Below, one piece after another: positions 8,343 to 16,394 of a stretch of 19,881 bases of DNA (position 1 is its first letter; each line of letters starts with the position of its first letter). This DNA comes from Caldimicrobium sp964493015 (GTDB lineage: Bacteria; Desulfobacterota; Thermodesulfobacteria; Thermodesulfobacteriales; Thermodesulfobacteriaceae), in NCBI GenBank assembly GCA_964493015.1, contig CAZBLU010000030.1, positions 1 through 19,881 on the forward strand, in the 5' to 3' direction. A model generated the notes under the pieces. It worked only from the letters and a program-made list of their open reading frames with translations. It had not been told where the DNA came from and made no database searches. The translations under genes and the position numbers were made by a program.

Positions 8343-8361
8343 ATGGGGAAGATCTCCCCAT
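8343..8361. repeat. Perfect inverted repeat in the cooS leader
   Basis: ATGGGGA and TCCCCAT, separated by 5 bases (agatc), form a perfect 7-bp inverted repeat in the 129-bp gap between folD and cooS. It lies just downstream of a candidate promoter, roughly at the start of the cooS transcript. It is not followed by a T run on either strand, so it does not look like a terminator. It could be an operator for a dimeric regulator or an RNA leader hairpin. It does not match the CooA site as I know it. Confidence 0.45.
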
Positions 8362-8374
8362 AGAAACAAGAGGC

Positions 8375-8404
8375 GTTATAATTTAAAGTTAATCTAAAAA
8401 ACAA
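8375..8404 (-). promoter_or_regulatory. Candidate sigma70-type promoter upstream of cooS
   Basis: On the minus strand, TTGTTT (8404-8399), an 18-base spacer and TATAAC (8380-8375) give a plausible -35/-10 pair about 70 bp upstream of the cooS start, in a very AT-rich stretch. It would let cooS-hdrA-mvhD-hdrC-metVF be transcribed separately from fhs-folD. This was found by eye, and AT-rich DNA gives such matches by chance. Confidence 0.35.
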
Positions 8405-8433
8405 ACTTTTTTTATATTTTGTGAAATACCTCA

Positions 8434-9333
8434 CTAAACCACCTCACTGGGGAGCCCTGCCCAGGCCTTGGCTGATTCTAAGGTATTTTTCATAAGCATG
8501 GTAATAGTCATAGGCCCTACCCCTCCAGGCACAGGGGTAATATAACTTGCCTTTTCTTTAACCGCTTCAAAGTCAACATCTCCACAGAGTTTGGCCTTTC
8601 CTTCAGGAGTCGTGCCAATCCTATTTACTCCCACATCAATTACAACTGCCCCCTCTTTAACCATGTCGGCAGTGATAAATTTGGGCACGCCTGCCGCAAC
8701 GATTAATATTTCAGCCCTTTTGGTGTGTTCTGCCATGTTTTTGGTCCCTGTATGGCAAATAGTCACCGTGGCATTGCCTACAGGCTTCCTCTTCTGCATA
8801 AGTAAAATAGCTACAGGCTTTCCCACAATATTACTTCTACCTACTACCACTACCTCTGCCCCATCTACAGGAACTCCCGTTTCGGCAAGAAGCATTAGAA
8901 TGCCATAAGGGGTGCAAGGAATAAAACAGGGCTCTCCAATAACAAGTTTACCCACATTCACAGGATGAAAACCATCTACATCCTTCCTTGGATCAATGGC
9001 ATAAAGGACCTTCTTTTCATTAATATGCTTAGGCAAAGGAAGTTGCACAAGGATACCATGGATCTTAGGATCCTCATTGTATTTGGCAATTAACTTTAAG
9101 AGCTCTTCCTCAGTCACATTCTCAGGAAGATTCTCCTGAACAGAATAAAAACCAAGTTCATGGGCTGTCCTCTGTTTTGCCGTCACATAGGAGACAGAGG
9201 CAGGATTTTCTCCCACTAAAATGGTCACAAGTCCTGGGGTAATCCCTTTCCCCTTGAGTTCCTCAACCTCCCTTTTAATCTGAGCCCTGATTTTTTCAGC
9301 AATTGCCTTACCATCTATAATCTTAGCACTCAT
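8434..9333 (-). CDS. folD: Bifunctional methylene-THF dehydrogenase / methenyl-THF cyclohydrolase FolD
   Basis: A 299-residue cytoplasmic enzyme that converts formyl-THF to methenyl-THF and then methylene-THF using NAD(P)H. The catalytic region has SYVTAKQR with Tyr49 and Lys53, corresponding to the E. coli Tyr50/Lys54 pair. The FolD signatures HGILVQLPLP, KDVDGFHP and PVPGGVGPMT are present, as is the Rossmann motif VVVGRSNIVGKP. Length is standard. ATG 9333 is preceded by AAAGGAGGT, 41 bp after fhs. It supplies the substrate for MetF encoded downstream in the same direction. Confidence 0.97.
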   Translation of the reverse strand: MSAKIIDGKAIAEKIRAQIKREVEELKGKGITPGLVTILVGENPASVSYVTAKQRTAHELGFYSVQENLPENVTEEELLKLIAKYNEDPKIHGILVQLPLPKHINEKKVLYAIDPRKDVDGFHPVNVGKLVIGEPCFIPCTPYGILMLLAETGVPVDGAEVVVVGRSNIVGKPVAILLMQKRKPVGNATVTICHTGTKNMAEHTKRAEILIVAAGVPKFITADMVKEGAVVIDVGVNRIGTTPEGKAKLCGDVDFEAVKEKASYITPVPGGVGPMTITMLMKNTLESAKAWAGLPSEVV

Positions 9334-9374
9334 TTCCTACCTCCTTTAAACCCCTTTTTTTTAAAAAACCCCTC

Positions 9375-11138
9375 TTAGAAAAGCCCTTTCACTTTTCCTG
9401 TCTCAAGATCCACATCAATCCTTCTATAAGCAGGATCTGAAGCTGTTCCGGGCATAAGATTGATATCACCGGCCAATGGCACGATAAAACCAGAACCTCT
9501 AAAGATAAGCACATCCCTTACCCTCAAGCTCCAACCCTTGGGCACCCCCTTCTTGGATGGATCATCAGAAAGGGAGAGATGGGTCTTCACCATACAAATG
9601 GGCATCTTTCTTAACTCTTCATCAGCCTCTAACATCTTTATCTTCTCTTCTGCTGCGGGCAAATAAATTACCCCATCTGCCCCATAGACTTCTTTAGCAA
9701 TCTTTTCAATGCGGGTTTTAATAGGCTCTTCAAGTTCGTAGAGGAACCTAAACTGGGGAGTTTCTCTACAGGCATCCATCACGGCATCGGCAAGTTCAAG
9801 AGCCCCCTCACCGCCTTTTAACCAATGATCAGAATAAGCAACCCTCACTCCTGCCTCCTCACAGATCCTCCTTACCAGTTTGACCTCCTCTTCTGTGTCT
9901 GCATAAAACTTATTAATACAAACCACAGGGATAGCCCCACTCTTTTTCACAATATTCACACAGTGGAGGAGGTTCTCACAGCCCTTCTCTACCCACTCTA
10001 AATTTTCCTCAAGATATTCCTTAGGAATGGGCTGACCTGGCTTAGGAATAGGAGCCCCACCATGGCATTTCAAAGCCCTAATGGTTGCCACCACCACAGA
10101 GACATTGGGCACAAGACCAGAAAGTCTACATTTTATGTTCCAGAATTTTTCAAAACCAATATCTGCAGCAAAGCCAGACTCTGTTACCACATAGTCACCA
10201 AGCTTTAGGGCCACGTAGTCTGCGATTATAGAGTTTTGCCCAATGGCAATGTTAGCAAAAGGACCAGCGTGAACAAGGACTGGCTGTCCCTCAATAGTTT
10301 GCATAAGATTAGGATTTAAAGCATCAACAAGCCAAGCAGTCATAGCCCCAGCCACTTCAAGATCCTCAGTGGTTATTGGATTGCCAAACTTATCAAAAGC
10401 AACCACTATGCGGCCAATCCTCTCCCTAAGGTCTCTGAGGTCCCTTGCTACAGCTAAAATAGCCATTACCTCAGAGGCAACGGCTATCCAGAACTTAGAC
10501 TCCATAGGATAGCCATCATTTTTGCCTCCAAGCCCAATCACAATATGCCTTAAGGCCTGGGCACAAAAGTCTATAACCCAACCCATTTCCACCCTTTTGG
10601 GATCAATGTTTAGCCTTCTTAGACCCTTCTTAGCTAAGGTCTCATCATCATAATTGGCCTCATGTTGCATCCTTGAGGTCAAGGCAACCATAGCCAGATT
10701 ATGGGCATTCATAACTGCATTTATATCCCCAGTTAATCCCAAAGAAAACTTATCTAATGGGATAACCTGAGAAAGACCTCCTCCAGCAGCAGACCCCTTT
10801 ATATTAAAAGTAGGACCACCTGAAGGCTGTCTAATACAGCCAATAACATTCTGCCCCCTCTTCCCAAGCCCCTGCACCAGACCAATAAGAGTTGTAGTTT
10901 TCCCCTCCCCAAGAGGTGTGGGAGTAATAGCCGTCACATTGATATATTTGCCATTGGGTCTATCTTTAAGCCTCTCTAAAACCCTTTTATAATCAATCTT
11001 AGCCACATAATGCCCATAAGGAAGAAGCTCTTCCTTAGTAAGCCCCATCTCTTCACCAAGCTGATAAACGGTTTTCATCCTCTTTTCAGCCTCATAGGCT
11101 ATCTCCCAGTCTTTCATAGTGGTTGGATCAAGCTTCAT
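9375..11138 (-). CDS. fhs: Formate-tetrahydrofolate ligase (formyl-THF synthetase)
   Basis: A 587-residue ATP-dependent ligase that activates formate on THF, the entry step of the Wood-Ljungdahl methyl branch. The P-loop TPLGEGKTT is at residues 74-82, followed by family motifs RQPSGGPTFNIKGSAAGGG, LTGDINAV, VHAGPFANIA, KCHGG and the C-terminal FIVPLAGDI-LMPG. It is slightly longer than the ~557-residue typical enzyme because of N-terminal and internal differences. The start ATG 11138 follows GGGGGGTATACT. It is the first C1 gene after the chemoreceptor gene, with a 166-bp AT-rich gap that probably holds the operon promoter, though I cannot pick one convincingly. No formate dehydrogenase lies in the window. 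Confidence 0.97.
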   Translation of the reverse strand: MKLDPTTMKDWEIAYEAEKRMKTVYQLGEEMGLTKEELLPYGHYVAKIDYKRVLERLKDRPNGKYINVTAITPTPLGEGKTTTLIGLVQGLGKRGQNVIGCIRQPSGGPTFNIKGSAAGGGLSQVIPLDKFSLGLTGDINAVMNAHNLAMVALTSRMQHEANYDDETLAKKGLRRLNIDPKRVEMGWVIDFCAQALRHIVIGLGGKNDGYPMESKFWIAVASEVMAILAVARDLRDLRERIGRIVVAFDKFGNPITTEDLEVAGAMTAWLVDALNPNLMQTIEGQPVLVHAGPFANIAIGQNSIIADYVALKLGDYVVTESGFAADIGFEKFWNIKCRLSGLVPNVSVVVATIRALKCHGGAPIPKPGQPIPKEYLEENLEWVEKGCENLLHCVNIVKKSGAIPVVCINKFYADTEEEVKLVRRICEEAGVRVAYSDHWLKGGEGALELADAVMDACRETPQFRFLYELEEPIKTRIEKIAKEVYGADGVIYLPAAEEKIKMLEADEELRKMPICMVKTHLSLSDDPSKKGVPKGWSLRVRDVLIFRGSGFIVPLAGDINLMPGTASDPAYRRIDVDLETGKVKGLF

Positions 11139-11304
11139 AGTATACCCCCCTTTTTATAGTATCACTCAAAAGGCCTAAAACTATATTCAAAAAACATGCC
11201 AAAAAAATCTTCCTTCCAATTCACGCATTTAATGTCCTTAACACATTTATTAAAAAAATATTACAAAAATTTATCTGGGTATTTTCTCCTCATTTGGGGA
11301 AAAG
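11139..11304. other. AT-rich intergenic region upstream of fhs
   Basis: A 166-bp region between the chemoreceptor stop and the fhs start, rich in A and T runs. It probably holds the promoter for fhs-folD. An imperfect hairpin (TTTTC-CCC / GGA-GAAAA with one mismatch) follows the chemoreceptor stop, but it has no adjacent T run, so I do not call it a terminator. Confidence 0.4.
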
Positions 11305-13236
11305 TTACTTTCCACTCCCTAAGAGCATCTTTTCAAATTTTGCCACTTCTTTCTCCACAAGGTCTTCTGGAAAATATCTTTTTAATAATCTGCGAACCTT
11401 TTCTAAGGTATCTCTACTTAAGTGTGTAATTTTTACTCCAAAACCTGAGGGATCTCTACGAACTACGGTTCCTTCCATTTCAAGCCAAGACTCTTCTGTT
11501 TTAAGTCTGATTTTTATGGTCTCTCCCAAAGGTGGTATATAATCACAGATAATAAAAACTCCTGAGAGAGAGGTATCCTTTAAAGTACCCTCATAAAGCT
11601 TGTCCTCCCTTTCAAATTCTACCTCTTTATAGAATCTTATCCTTCTAAAGCCCCTTCTATCTACTTTAAAGGTCTGAAAGTGCTCAATAGAAGAGATGAG
11701 TTTCTGGGTAAAATTTTCTAATTGAGTGGCATAGATTGTGTTTTTTTGAATATCCTCATTAATGGCCTTATATTCTTCTTTTACTTCAGCAAAGGCTTTA
11801 GAGGTGAGTTCAGCCCGTTCTTTATGATGTTGAGCCTGCGACTCTATATTAGCTAAGGCAATAGTTTGCTCTTCCACTGCAGTAGCTACAGTATTGGCAT
11901 AATCTTTAACTACCTGAAAGACCTTGATCATCTCCTCTACGGTGAAGATAATATCACTGTGAAGCTTCTGAATATCCTGGATCTTCTTGGTTATCTCCAT
12001 GCCTGCCTGATCTGTCTGTCTGGCAAGTTCTTTTACCTCATTAGCAACGACAGCAAAGCCTTTACCTGCTTCTCCAGCTCTTGCTGCCTCAATAGAGGCA
12101 TTCAGGGCAAGTAGATTTGTTTGTTCGGCAATATCTCTAATAAACTTCACAATGCTTTCAATCTCCTTTGAGGCCTTCTCCAAAGTAGAGATAAGTTTTT
12201 GCGTAGCTAAGGCCTGATCCATGGCCTTATTGGCTGTATCTGAGGTATAAAATACAGTTTTATTTATTTCTTCTACGGCAATCCTTATTTGTCCTAAAAG
12301 ATGGGTTTGCTCTTCTAAATCTTTGATAATATTTTCCACTTCCATTAGAACCTCTTCAATCCTCATTTCTACAAACATGCTCTTTGCCTGCGAACTTTCT
12401 CCGAGGGTTTTAAAGGCCTCTACAATTGGTTTTATCTCCTCACCAAGCTCCTTTATATTCAAAATAATCTCATTGAAAGCACTTCTTACCTCATCTAAGG
12501 AGCGAAAGATAGCCCCAAGCTCATCTTTTCTCTCCACTTCAAGATCCACTCTAAGGTTCCCCTGAGATATCTCACGGCTTGCCAACATAACTTTAGCAAG
12601 CTCTCTATCTAAACGCTTACCAATAAAACGTGATCCGTAGAGAATAAGACCAACAAAAAGAAAAAGACTTAAAATATAAATTAGTTGAAAAAGTCTCTTT
12701 CTATTTTCAACCTTTTCCTTCTCTATTGTTAAAAATTTTTTATACTCTTCAATCATCTTCTCAAGGCCTTCCCAAAGAAACTTTCGGGAATGCACCTGAA
12801 ATTTATTATAAATTAAGTAAAACTCTTGCTCACTCTTTGCCCCTTTCATCTCCTTTACTAAAGCATTCATTTTCTCAAAGTCATCTTTTATCACGCTCCA
12901 AATGGAGGGGCTAACCTCATAGCTATTAAAGGTCCTATATTTTTTGAGTTTTTCAAAGGTTTCATCAACTACAATTGATTCATAGTCTTCATTTAATATT
13001 TGAGACAAAAGGTTAACTTTCCAGCGAATGTGATTAGCTCTAATCTCCTGAAGATCAAATATAGCACTATTAATTCTCTCTATCTGGCCTTGAAGGGCCC
13101 TCTCCTGATTTTGCTGAAGTAAATAAAGAAGTCCAGAGGTTGAAAAAACCACCAAAAAAAGAACAAGTATTCCCAAGCCAACTTTATAAGAAAGCTTTAA
13201 ATTTTGCCAAAAGGTGATTAATTTTTGAACAAACAT
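11305..13236 (-). CDS. Methyl-accepting chemotaxis protein with C-terminal PilZ domain
   Basis: A 643-residue inner-membrane chemoreceptor. TM1 is about 18-41, an extracytoplasmic helical domain spans about 42-182, and TM2 is about 183-205. A HAMP region follows at about 206-260 and the signalling hairpin at about 355-420, with the core ESIVKFIRDIAEQTNLLALN continuing into SIEAARAGEAGKGFAVVANE. The last ~115 residues form a PilZ domain with RRGFRR (527-532) and DTSLSG (554-559), the RxxxR and D/NxSxxG c-di-GMP-binding motifs. The protein could let c-di-GMP modulate chemotaxis output. The sensor domain contains NHIRWK (His69), resembling the start of a CZB zinc-binding domain, but the later ligands are not obvious. 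ATG 13236 follows AAGGAGGT. The gene is divergent from ftsK and has no che genes beside it. Confidence 0.9.
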   Translation of the reverse strand: MFVQKLITFWQNLKLSYKVGLGILVLFLVVFSTSGLLYLLQQNQERALQGQIERINSAIFDLQEIRANHIRWKVNLLSQILNEDYESIVVDETFEKLKKYRTFNSYEVSPSIWSVIKDDFEKMNALVKEMKGAKSEQEFYLIYNKFQVHSRKFLWEGLEKMIEEYKKFLTIEKEKVENRKRLFQLIYILSLFLFVGLILYGSRFIGKRLDRELAKVMLASREISQGNLRVDLEVERKDELGAIFRSLDEVRSAFNEIILNIKELGEEIKPIVEAFKTLGESSQAKSMFVEMRIEEVLMEVENIIKDLEEQTHLLGQIRIAVEEINKTVFYTSDTANKAMDQALATQKLISTLEKASKEIESIVKFIRDIAEQTNLLALNASIEAARAGEAGKGFAVVANEVKELARQTDQAGMEITKKIQDIQKLHSDIIFTVEEMIKVFQVVKDYANTVATAVEEQTIALANIESQAQHHKERAELTSKAFAEVKEEYKAINEDIQKNTIYATQLENFTQKLISSIEHFQTFKVDRRGFRRIRFYKEVEFEREDKLYEGTLKDTSLSGVFIICDYIPPLGETIKIRLKTEESWLEMEGTVVRRDPSGFGVKITHLSRDTLEKVRRLLKRYFPEDLVEKEVAKFEKMLLGSGK

Positions 13237-13275
13237 AACTACCTCCTTAAAAGGAAAATAGCTTTAATTTTTCTA

Positions 13276-13304
13276 ATTATAGCTTAAACTAAAATTAATG
13301 CCAC
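13276..13304 (-). promoter_or_regulatory. Candidate promoter for the chemoreceptor gene
   Basis: On the minus strand, GTGGCA (13304-13299), a 17-base spacer and a perfect TATAAT (13281-13276) lie 40 bp upstream of the chemoreceptor ATG. The -35 overlaps the first codons of the divergent ftsK, so the two start regions share only 61 bp. Found by eye. Confidence 0.5.
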
Positions 13305-15382
13305 CACTAAAAAATGTTATTCTATATATAATAGTTCTTATATTGTTTTTCTTCTTCTCTTTAGCTATATACAGTTATCATCCTCAAGATCCTGGGCTTA
13401 ATATTGTAGGCACTTCTGAAATTAAGAACATCTGTGGAATCCTCGGGGCTTATGTGGCTTCCCTGTTATACTTTTTCTTTGGCTTTATTTCCCTTTTTTT
13501 ACCTTTCCTTTCCCTTCTCAGTTTACTCCATTTTTTTGGTATCTCCTTTAAAAAAATTCTCCTCTCTCAGATTTCTCTAATGATCGCCTTAAGCCTAACC
13601 TTTTCTCTACTTTTCGAGTTAATCAGTGTCAAAAATATTTATCTCTGGGGCAGGTATCCTCTTAACGGGGGTTTTCTGGGGGAACTATCTATTTGGCTCT
13701 CTAAAATTACAGGTATTCCTGGATTGCTTCTTTTAATCTTGTTCCTCTATCTACTTCCTTTTTTAGTGATTTTTGACCCTATCAAAATCAAGGAAAGACT
13801 TAAGGCGATAAGAAGGTATTTTGCTACAAAAGAGAGTAAATTAGAGCAAGTAAAGGAAGAGCAAGAAACGATCAAAATAAAAGAGGGTCTTTCGGAGGCT
13901 CCCTCTAAAGAGCCTTTAGCACTATCTAAAGAGAAACAACCTAATCCTCCCATAACACCATCAGAAAGCACACTCCCCTCATCTACTCTTTCTCTTCCAC
14001 CCCCATTAGAGCTATTGAGTGACCCTCCTTCTTCTTATAAAACAAAGCCAGAAGAGCTTAAGGAAAGGGCCCTTCTTCTTAAGGCCAAACTTAGAGAATT
14101 TGGCATAGAGGGTGAGGTCACAGGTATTAATCCAGGACCAGTTATAACTGTTTTTGAATTTAAACCTGCCCCTGGGGTAAAACTAAGTAGAATATTAAGT
14201 TTAGTAGATGATCTTGCTCTCGGGCTTTCAGCTAAAAGTGTCCGTATTGTTGCCCCTATTCCAGGCAAAAATGTAATAGGCATTGAGATTTCTAATCCCC
14301 AAAGGGAATGGGTTTATCTGAAGGAAATAATAAACACCGAGGCCTTTCAGAAAAGTCCATCACCTCTAACCTTGGCCTTAGGTAAAGACATTTCTGGAGC
14401 TCCTGTGGTAGCTGACCTTTGCAAGATGCCCCATCTCCTTATTGCAGGTAGCACAGGTTCTGGTAAAAGTATCTTTATCCATAGCGCTATTTTGAGTTTT
14501 ATCTACAAATCAACCCCAGAGGAGATCCGCTTCCTTATGATAGATCCCAAGCGGATTGAGCTTTCCATTTATGATGGCATACCCTATCTCCTTCACCCTG
14601 TAGTGCTGGAACCAAAGCTTGCTACAAGTGCCTTGCGATGGGCAGTCCAGGAGATGGAGCGAAGATATAGCCTTTTTGAAGAATTAGCGGTGAGAAATCT
14701 GGAATCCTACAACAAGGGCTTTGAGGAAAAACTTCCCTATATCGTGATAATTATTGATGAGCTTGCGGACCTAATGGTAGTTGCCTCAAAAGAGGTAGAG
14801 ACCCTTTTGACCAGGCTTGCTCAGATGGCAAGAGCCTCTGGCATTCATCTTATTGTGGCTACCCAAAGACCCTCAGTTGATGTTATTACAGGCCTAATCA
14901 AAGTAAATTTTCCCGCAAGGATCTCTTTTCAAGTCACCTCTAAAGTTGACTCACGAACCATTCTTGATACCCAAGGAGCAGAAAGACTCCTCGGGGCAGG
15001 AGACATGCTCTTTATGCCTCCTGGCACTTCTCATCTACAAAGAATTCATGCACCTTATGTCTCGGAAAAGGAAGTAAAAAAGGTGGTAGAGTATTTAAAA
15101 GCCTTTGGAGAGCCTGACTATCTTGCTGACCTTAGCGTGACCCAAGAGGATAGTAATGAAGATCTCACCTCAACAGAATCTTTTGATGATGAGCTTTACA
15201 AAGAGGCCTTAAAGATTGCCTATCAATATGGAAAAATTTCTACCTCTATGCTGCAAAGAAAACTACGCATTGGCTATAACCGAGCAGCCAGGCTTGTTGA
15301 AAAAATGGAAGAGGAGGGTATAATAGGTCCCAGTGATGGCGTACGTCCTCGTCCTGTTATTGCTCCTCGTAAGTCCCCTTAA
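13298..15382 (+). CDS. ftsK: DNA translocase FtsK/SpoIIIE family
   Basis: A 694-residue membrane-anchored ATPase that pumps chromosomal DNA at the division septum. The N-terminus has several hydrophobic segments (about 6-26, 45-80, 88-110, 140-158). A short charged and Pro/Ser-rich linker (about 160-250) follows, far shorter than in E. coli FtsK. The motor holds Walker A GSTGSGKS (384-391), Walker B IVIIIDELADLM (about 482-493) and ATQRPSVDVITG. The C-terminal winged-helix gamma domain (about 630-690) ends with RKLRIGYNRAARLVEKMEEEG, the usual KOPS-reading fold. The ATG start has no strong ribosome binding site. The 3' end overlaps lolA by 47 bp. Confidence 0.95.
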   Translation: MPPLKNVILYIIVLILFFFFSLAIYSYHPQDPGLNIVGTSEIKNICGILGAYVASLLYFFFGFISLFLPFLSLLSLLHFFGISFKKILLSQISLMIALSLTFSLLFELISVKNIYLWGRYPLNGGFLGELSIWLSKITGIPGLLLLILFLYLLPFLVIFDPIKIKERLKAIRRYFATKESKLEQVKEEQETIKIKEGLSEAPSKEPLALSKEKQPNPPITPSESTLPSSTLSLPPPLELLSDPPSSYKTKPEELKERALLLKAKLREFGIEGEVTGINPGPVITVFEFKPAPGVKLSRILSLVDDLALGLSAKSVRIVAPIPGKNVIGIEISNPQREWVYLKEIINTEAFQKSPSPLTLALGKDISGAPVVADLCKMPHLLIAGSTGSGKSIFIHSAILSFIYKSTPEEIRFLMIDPKRIELSIYDGIPYLLHPVVLEPKLATSALRWAVQEMERRYSLFEELAVRNLESYNKGFEEKLPYIVIIIDELADLMVVASKEVETLLTRLAQMARASGIHLIVATQRPSVDVITGLIKVNFPARISFQVTSKVDSRTILDTQGAERLLGAGDMLFMPPGTSHLQRIHAPYVSEKEVKKVVEYLKAFGEPDYLADLSVTQEDSNEDLTSTESFDDELYKEALKIAYQYGKISTSMLQRKLRIGYNRAARLVEKMEEEGIIGPSDGVRPRPVIAPRKSP

Positions 15383-15965
15383 AGGCCTTCAAGCCCAAGG
15401 GATAGAAGAGGTCTTACAACGGGTGCAAAATTTTTATGCAGGGGTCCAATCTTTGAGAGGAGAATTCCTCCAAGAAACCCTTTTTCCTCATGGCCAAAGG
15501 GAGACAAGATCAGGCAAACTCTGGATGAAAAAACCTGGTCTCTTTCGGTGGGAATATTATAGCCCTGAAAAATTTATTATCATCTCTGACAGCAGGAATC
15601 TCTATGTCTATTATCCTGAGGAAAACCAGGCTTATGTCTACCCCAGTGGTAAAGCCCTTTCTTCCCAACTTGCCTTGGGATTTATGAGTGGCCGAGGTGA
15701 TATCCGAAAGGACCTCAGATTAGAAAGCTTTAAAGCCCATGAAAATGATTTCTGGGAATTAAATTTTTTACCTGCCTATCAAGACGCTCAAATTGAAAAA
15801 ATTGTTCTGAAGATCAATCTCCAAAGTGGAGAAGTGCGAGAAATTGTGCTTCACTATTTTTCTGGCGAACGGGTAAAAATCCTTTTTAAAAATCTGGAAT
15901 ATAATATAAATATAACAAATAAATTGTTTGAATTTCAACCACCTAAAAGAACAAGGGTAAATTAA
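15336..15965 (+). CDS. lolA: Outer-membrane lipoprotein carrier protein LolA-like
   Basis: A 209-residue periplasmic protein that carries lipoproteins from the inner membrane to the outer membrane acceptor. A signal peptide is clear: a Leu/Val-rich core followed by GLQA|QG as likely cleavage site. The mature part has the LolA pattern: RGEFLQETLF, a G-K-LW-KPG-RWEY stretch and the ISD-LYVYYPEENQ strand. I chose ATG 15336 over the adjacent GTG 15333; both lie within the 3' end of ftsK in another frame. A weak AGG precedes the start, so translation may depend on ribosomes finishing ftsK. The protein implies an outer membrane. Confidence 0.88.
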   Translation: MAYVLVLLLLLVSPLKGLQAQGIEEVLQRVQNFYAGVQSLRGEFLQETLFPHGQRETRSGKLWMKKPGLFRWEYYSPEKFIIISDSRNLYVYYPEENQAYVYPSGKALSSQLALGFMSGRGDIRKDLRLESFKAHENDFWELNFLPAYQDAQIEKIVLKINLQSGEVREIVLHYFSGERVKILFKNLEYNINITNKLFEFQPPKRTRVN

Positions 15966-15983
15966 TTAAAGCTGGAGGTAGCC

Positions 15984-16391
15984 ATGAAAGGATTAAGAAT
16001 TTTAGCCTCTTTAGTTTCCCTTTTTTTCTTGGTCTCTCTTTTAAATGGCTGCATGCCTGATATGAATCAAAGGACAAAAGAGGGCGCAACAGTTGGTGCT
16101 GTAGCTGGAGGAGTGCTGGGAGCGTTGTTGGATAAAAACAATAGGTGGAGAGGTGCCGTCTTAGGAGTGGCTTTGGGCGCTGTTATTGGGGGAACAGCAG
16201 CTCATATCATGGATAGGGCAAGCAAGGAAGCAGCAACTTATAGAAAACCTGTAACTTATGAAAGTGTAGATGGCAGGCAAAGTGTTCACGCTCAACCTGT
16301 GAAATCAGAGGGAAAGTGTGAATGGGTTAAGGTGCAATACTATGAATATGGAAAATTGGTGAAGGAGGAGACCAAAAAGGTCTGCCCTTAA
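15984..16391 (+). CDS. Glycine-zipper lipoprotein (YMGG/OmpA-slip type)
   Basis: A 135-residue lipoprotein. The signal peptide ends in the lipobox LLNGC, with Cys23 as the lipidated residue. A glycine-zipper segment follows (GATVGAVAGGVLGALLD, then GAVLGVALGAVIGGTAAHI), separated by a short NNRWRG turn. The C-terminal ~60 residues are polar, with CEWVKVQYYEYGKL and a final Cys that may pair with Cys at about 116. The ATG has a good GGAGGT 6 nt upstream and lies 18 bp after lolA, its probable co-transcribed partner. The role is unknown; similar proteins are outer-membrane-associated. It converges on the aminotransferase gene with 3 bp between stops. Confidence 0.82.
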   Translation: MKGLRILASLVSLFFLVSLLNGCMPDMNQRTKEGATVGAVAGGVLGALLDKNNRWRGAVLGVALGAVIGGTAAHIMDRASKEAATYRKPVTYESVDGRQSVHAQPVKSEGKCEWVKVQYYEYGKLVKEETKKVCP

Positions 16392-16394
16392 ATA

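Noticed and set aside
9334..9374. T-run and A-run between fhs and folD as a terminator
   Set aside because: The 41-bp gap has runs of A, T and C/G, but no GC stem followed by a T run that would stop transcription from fhs toward folD.
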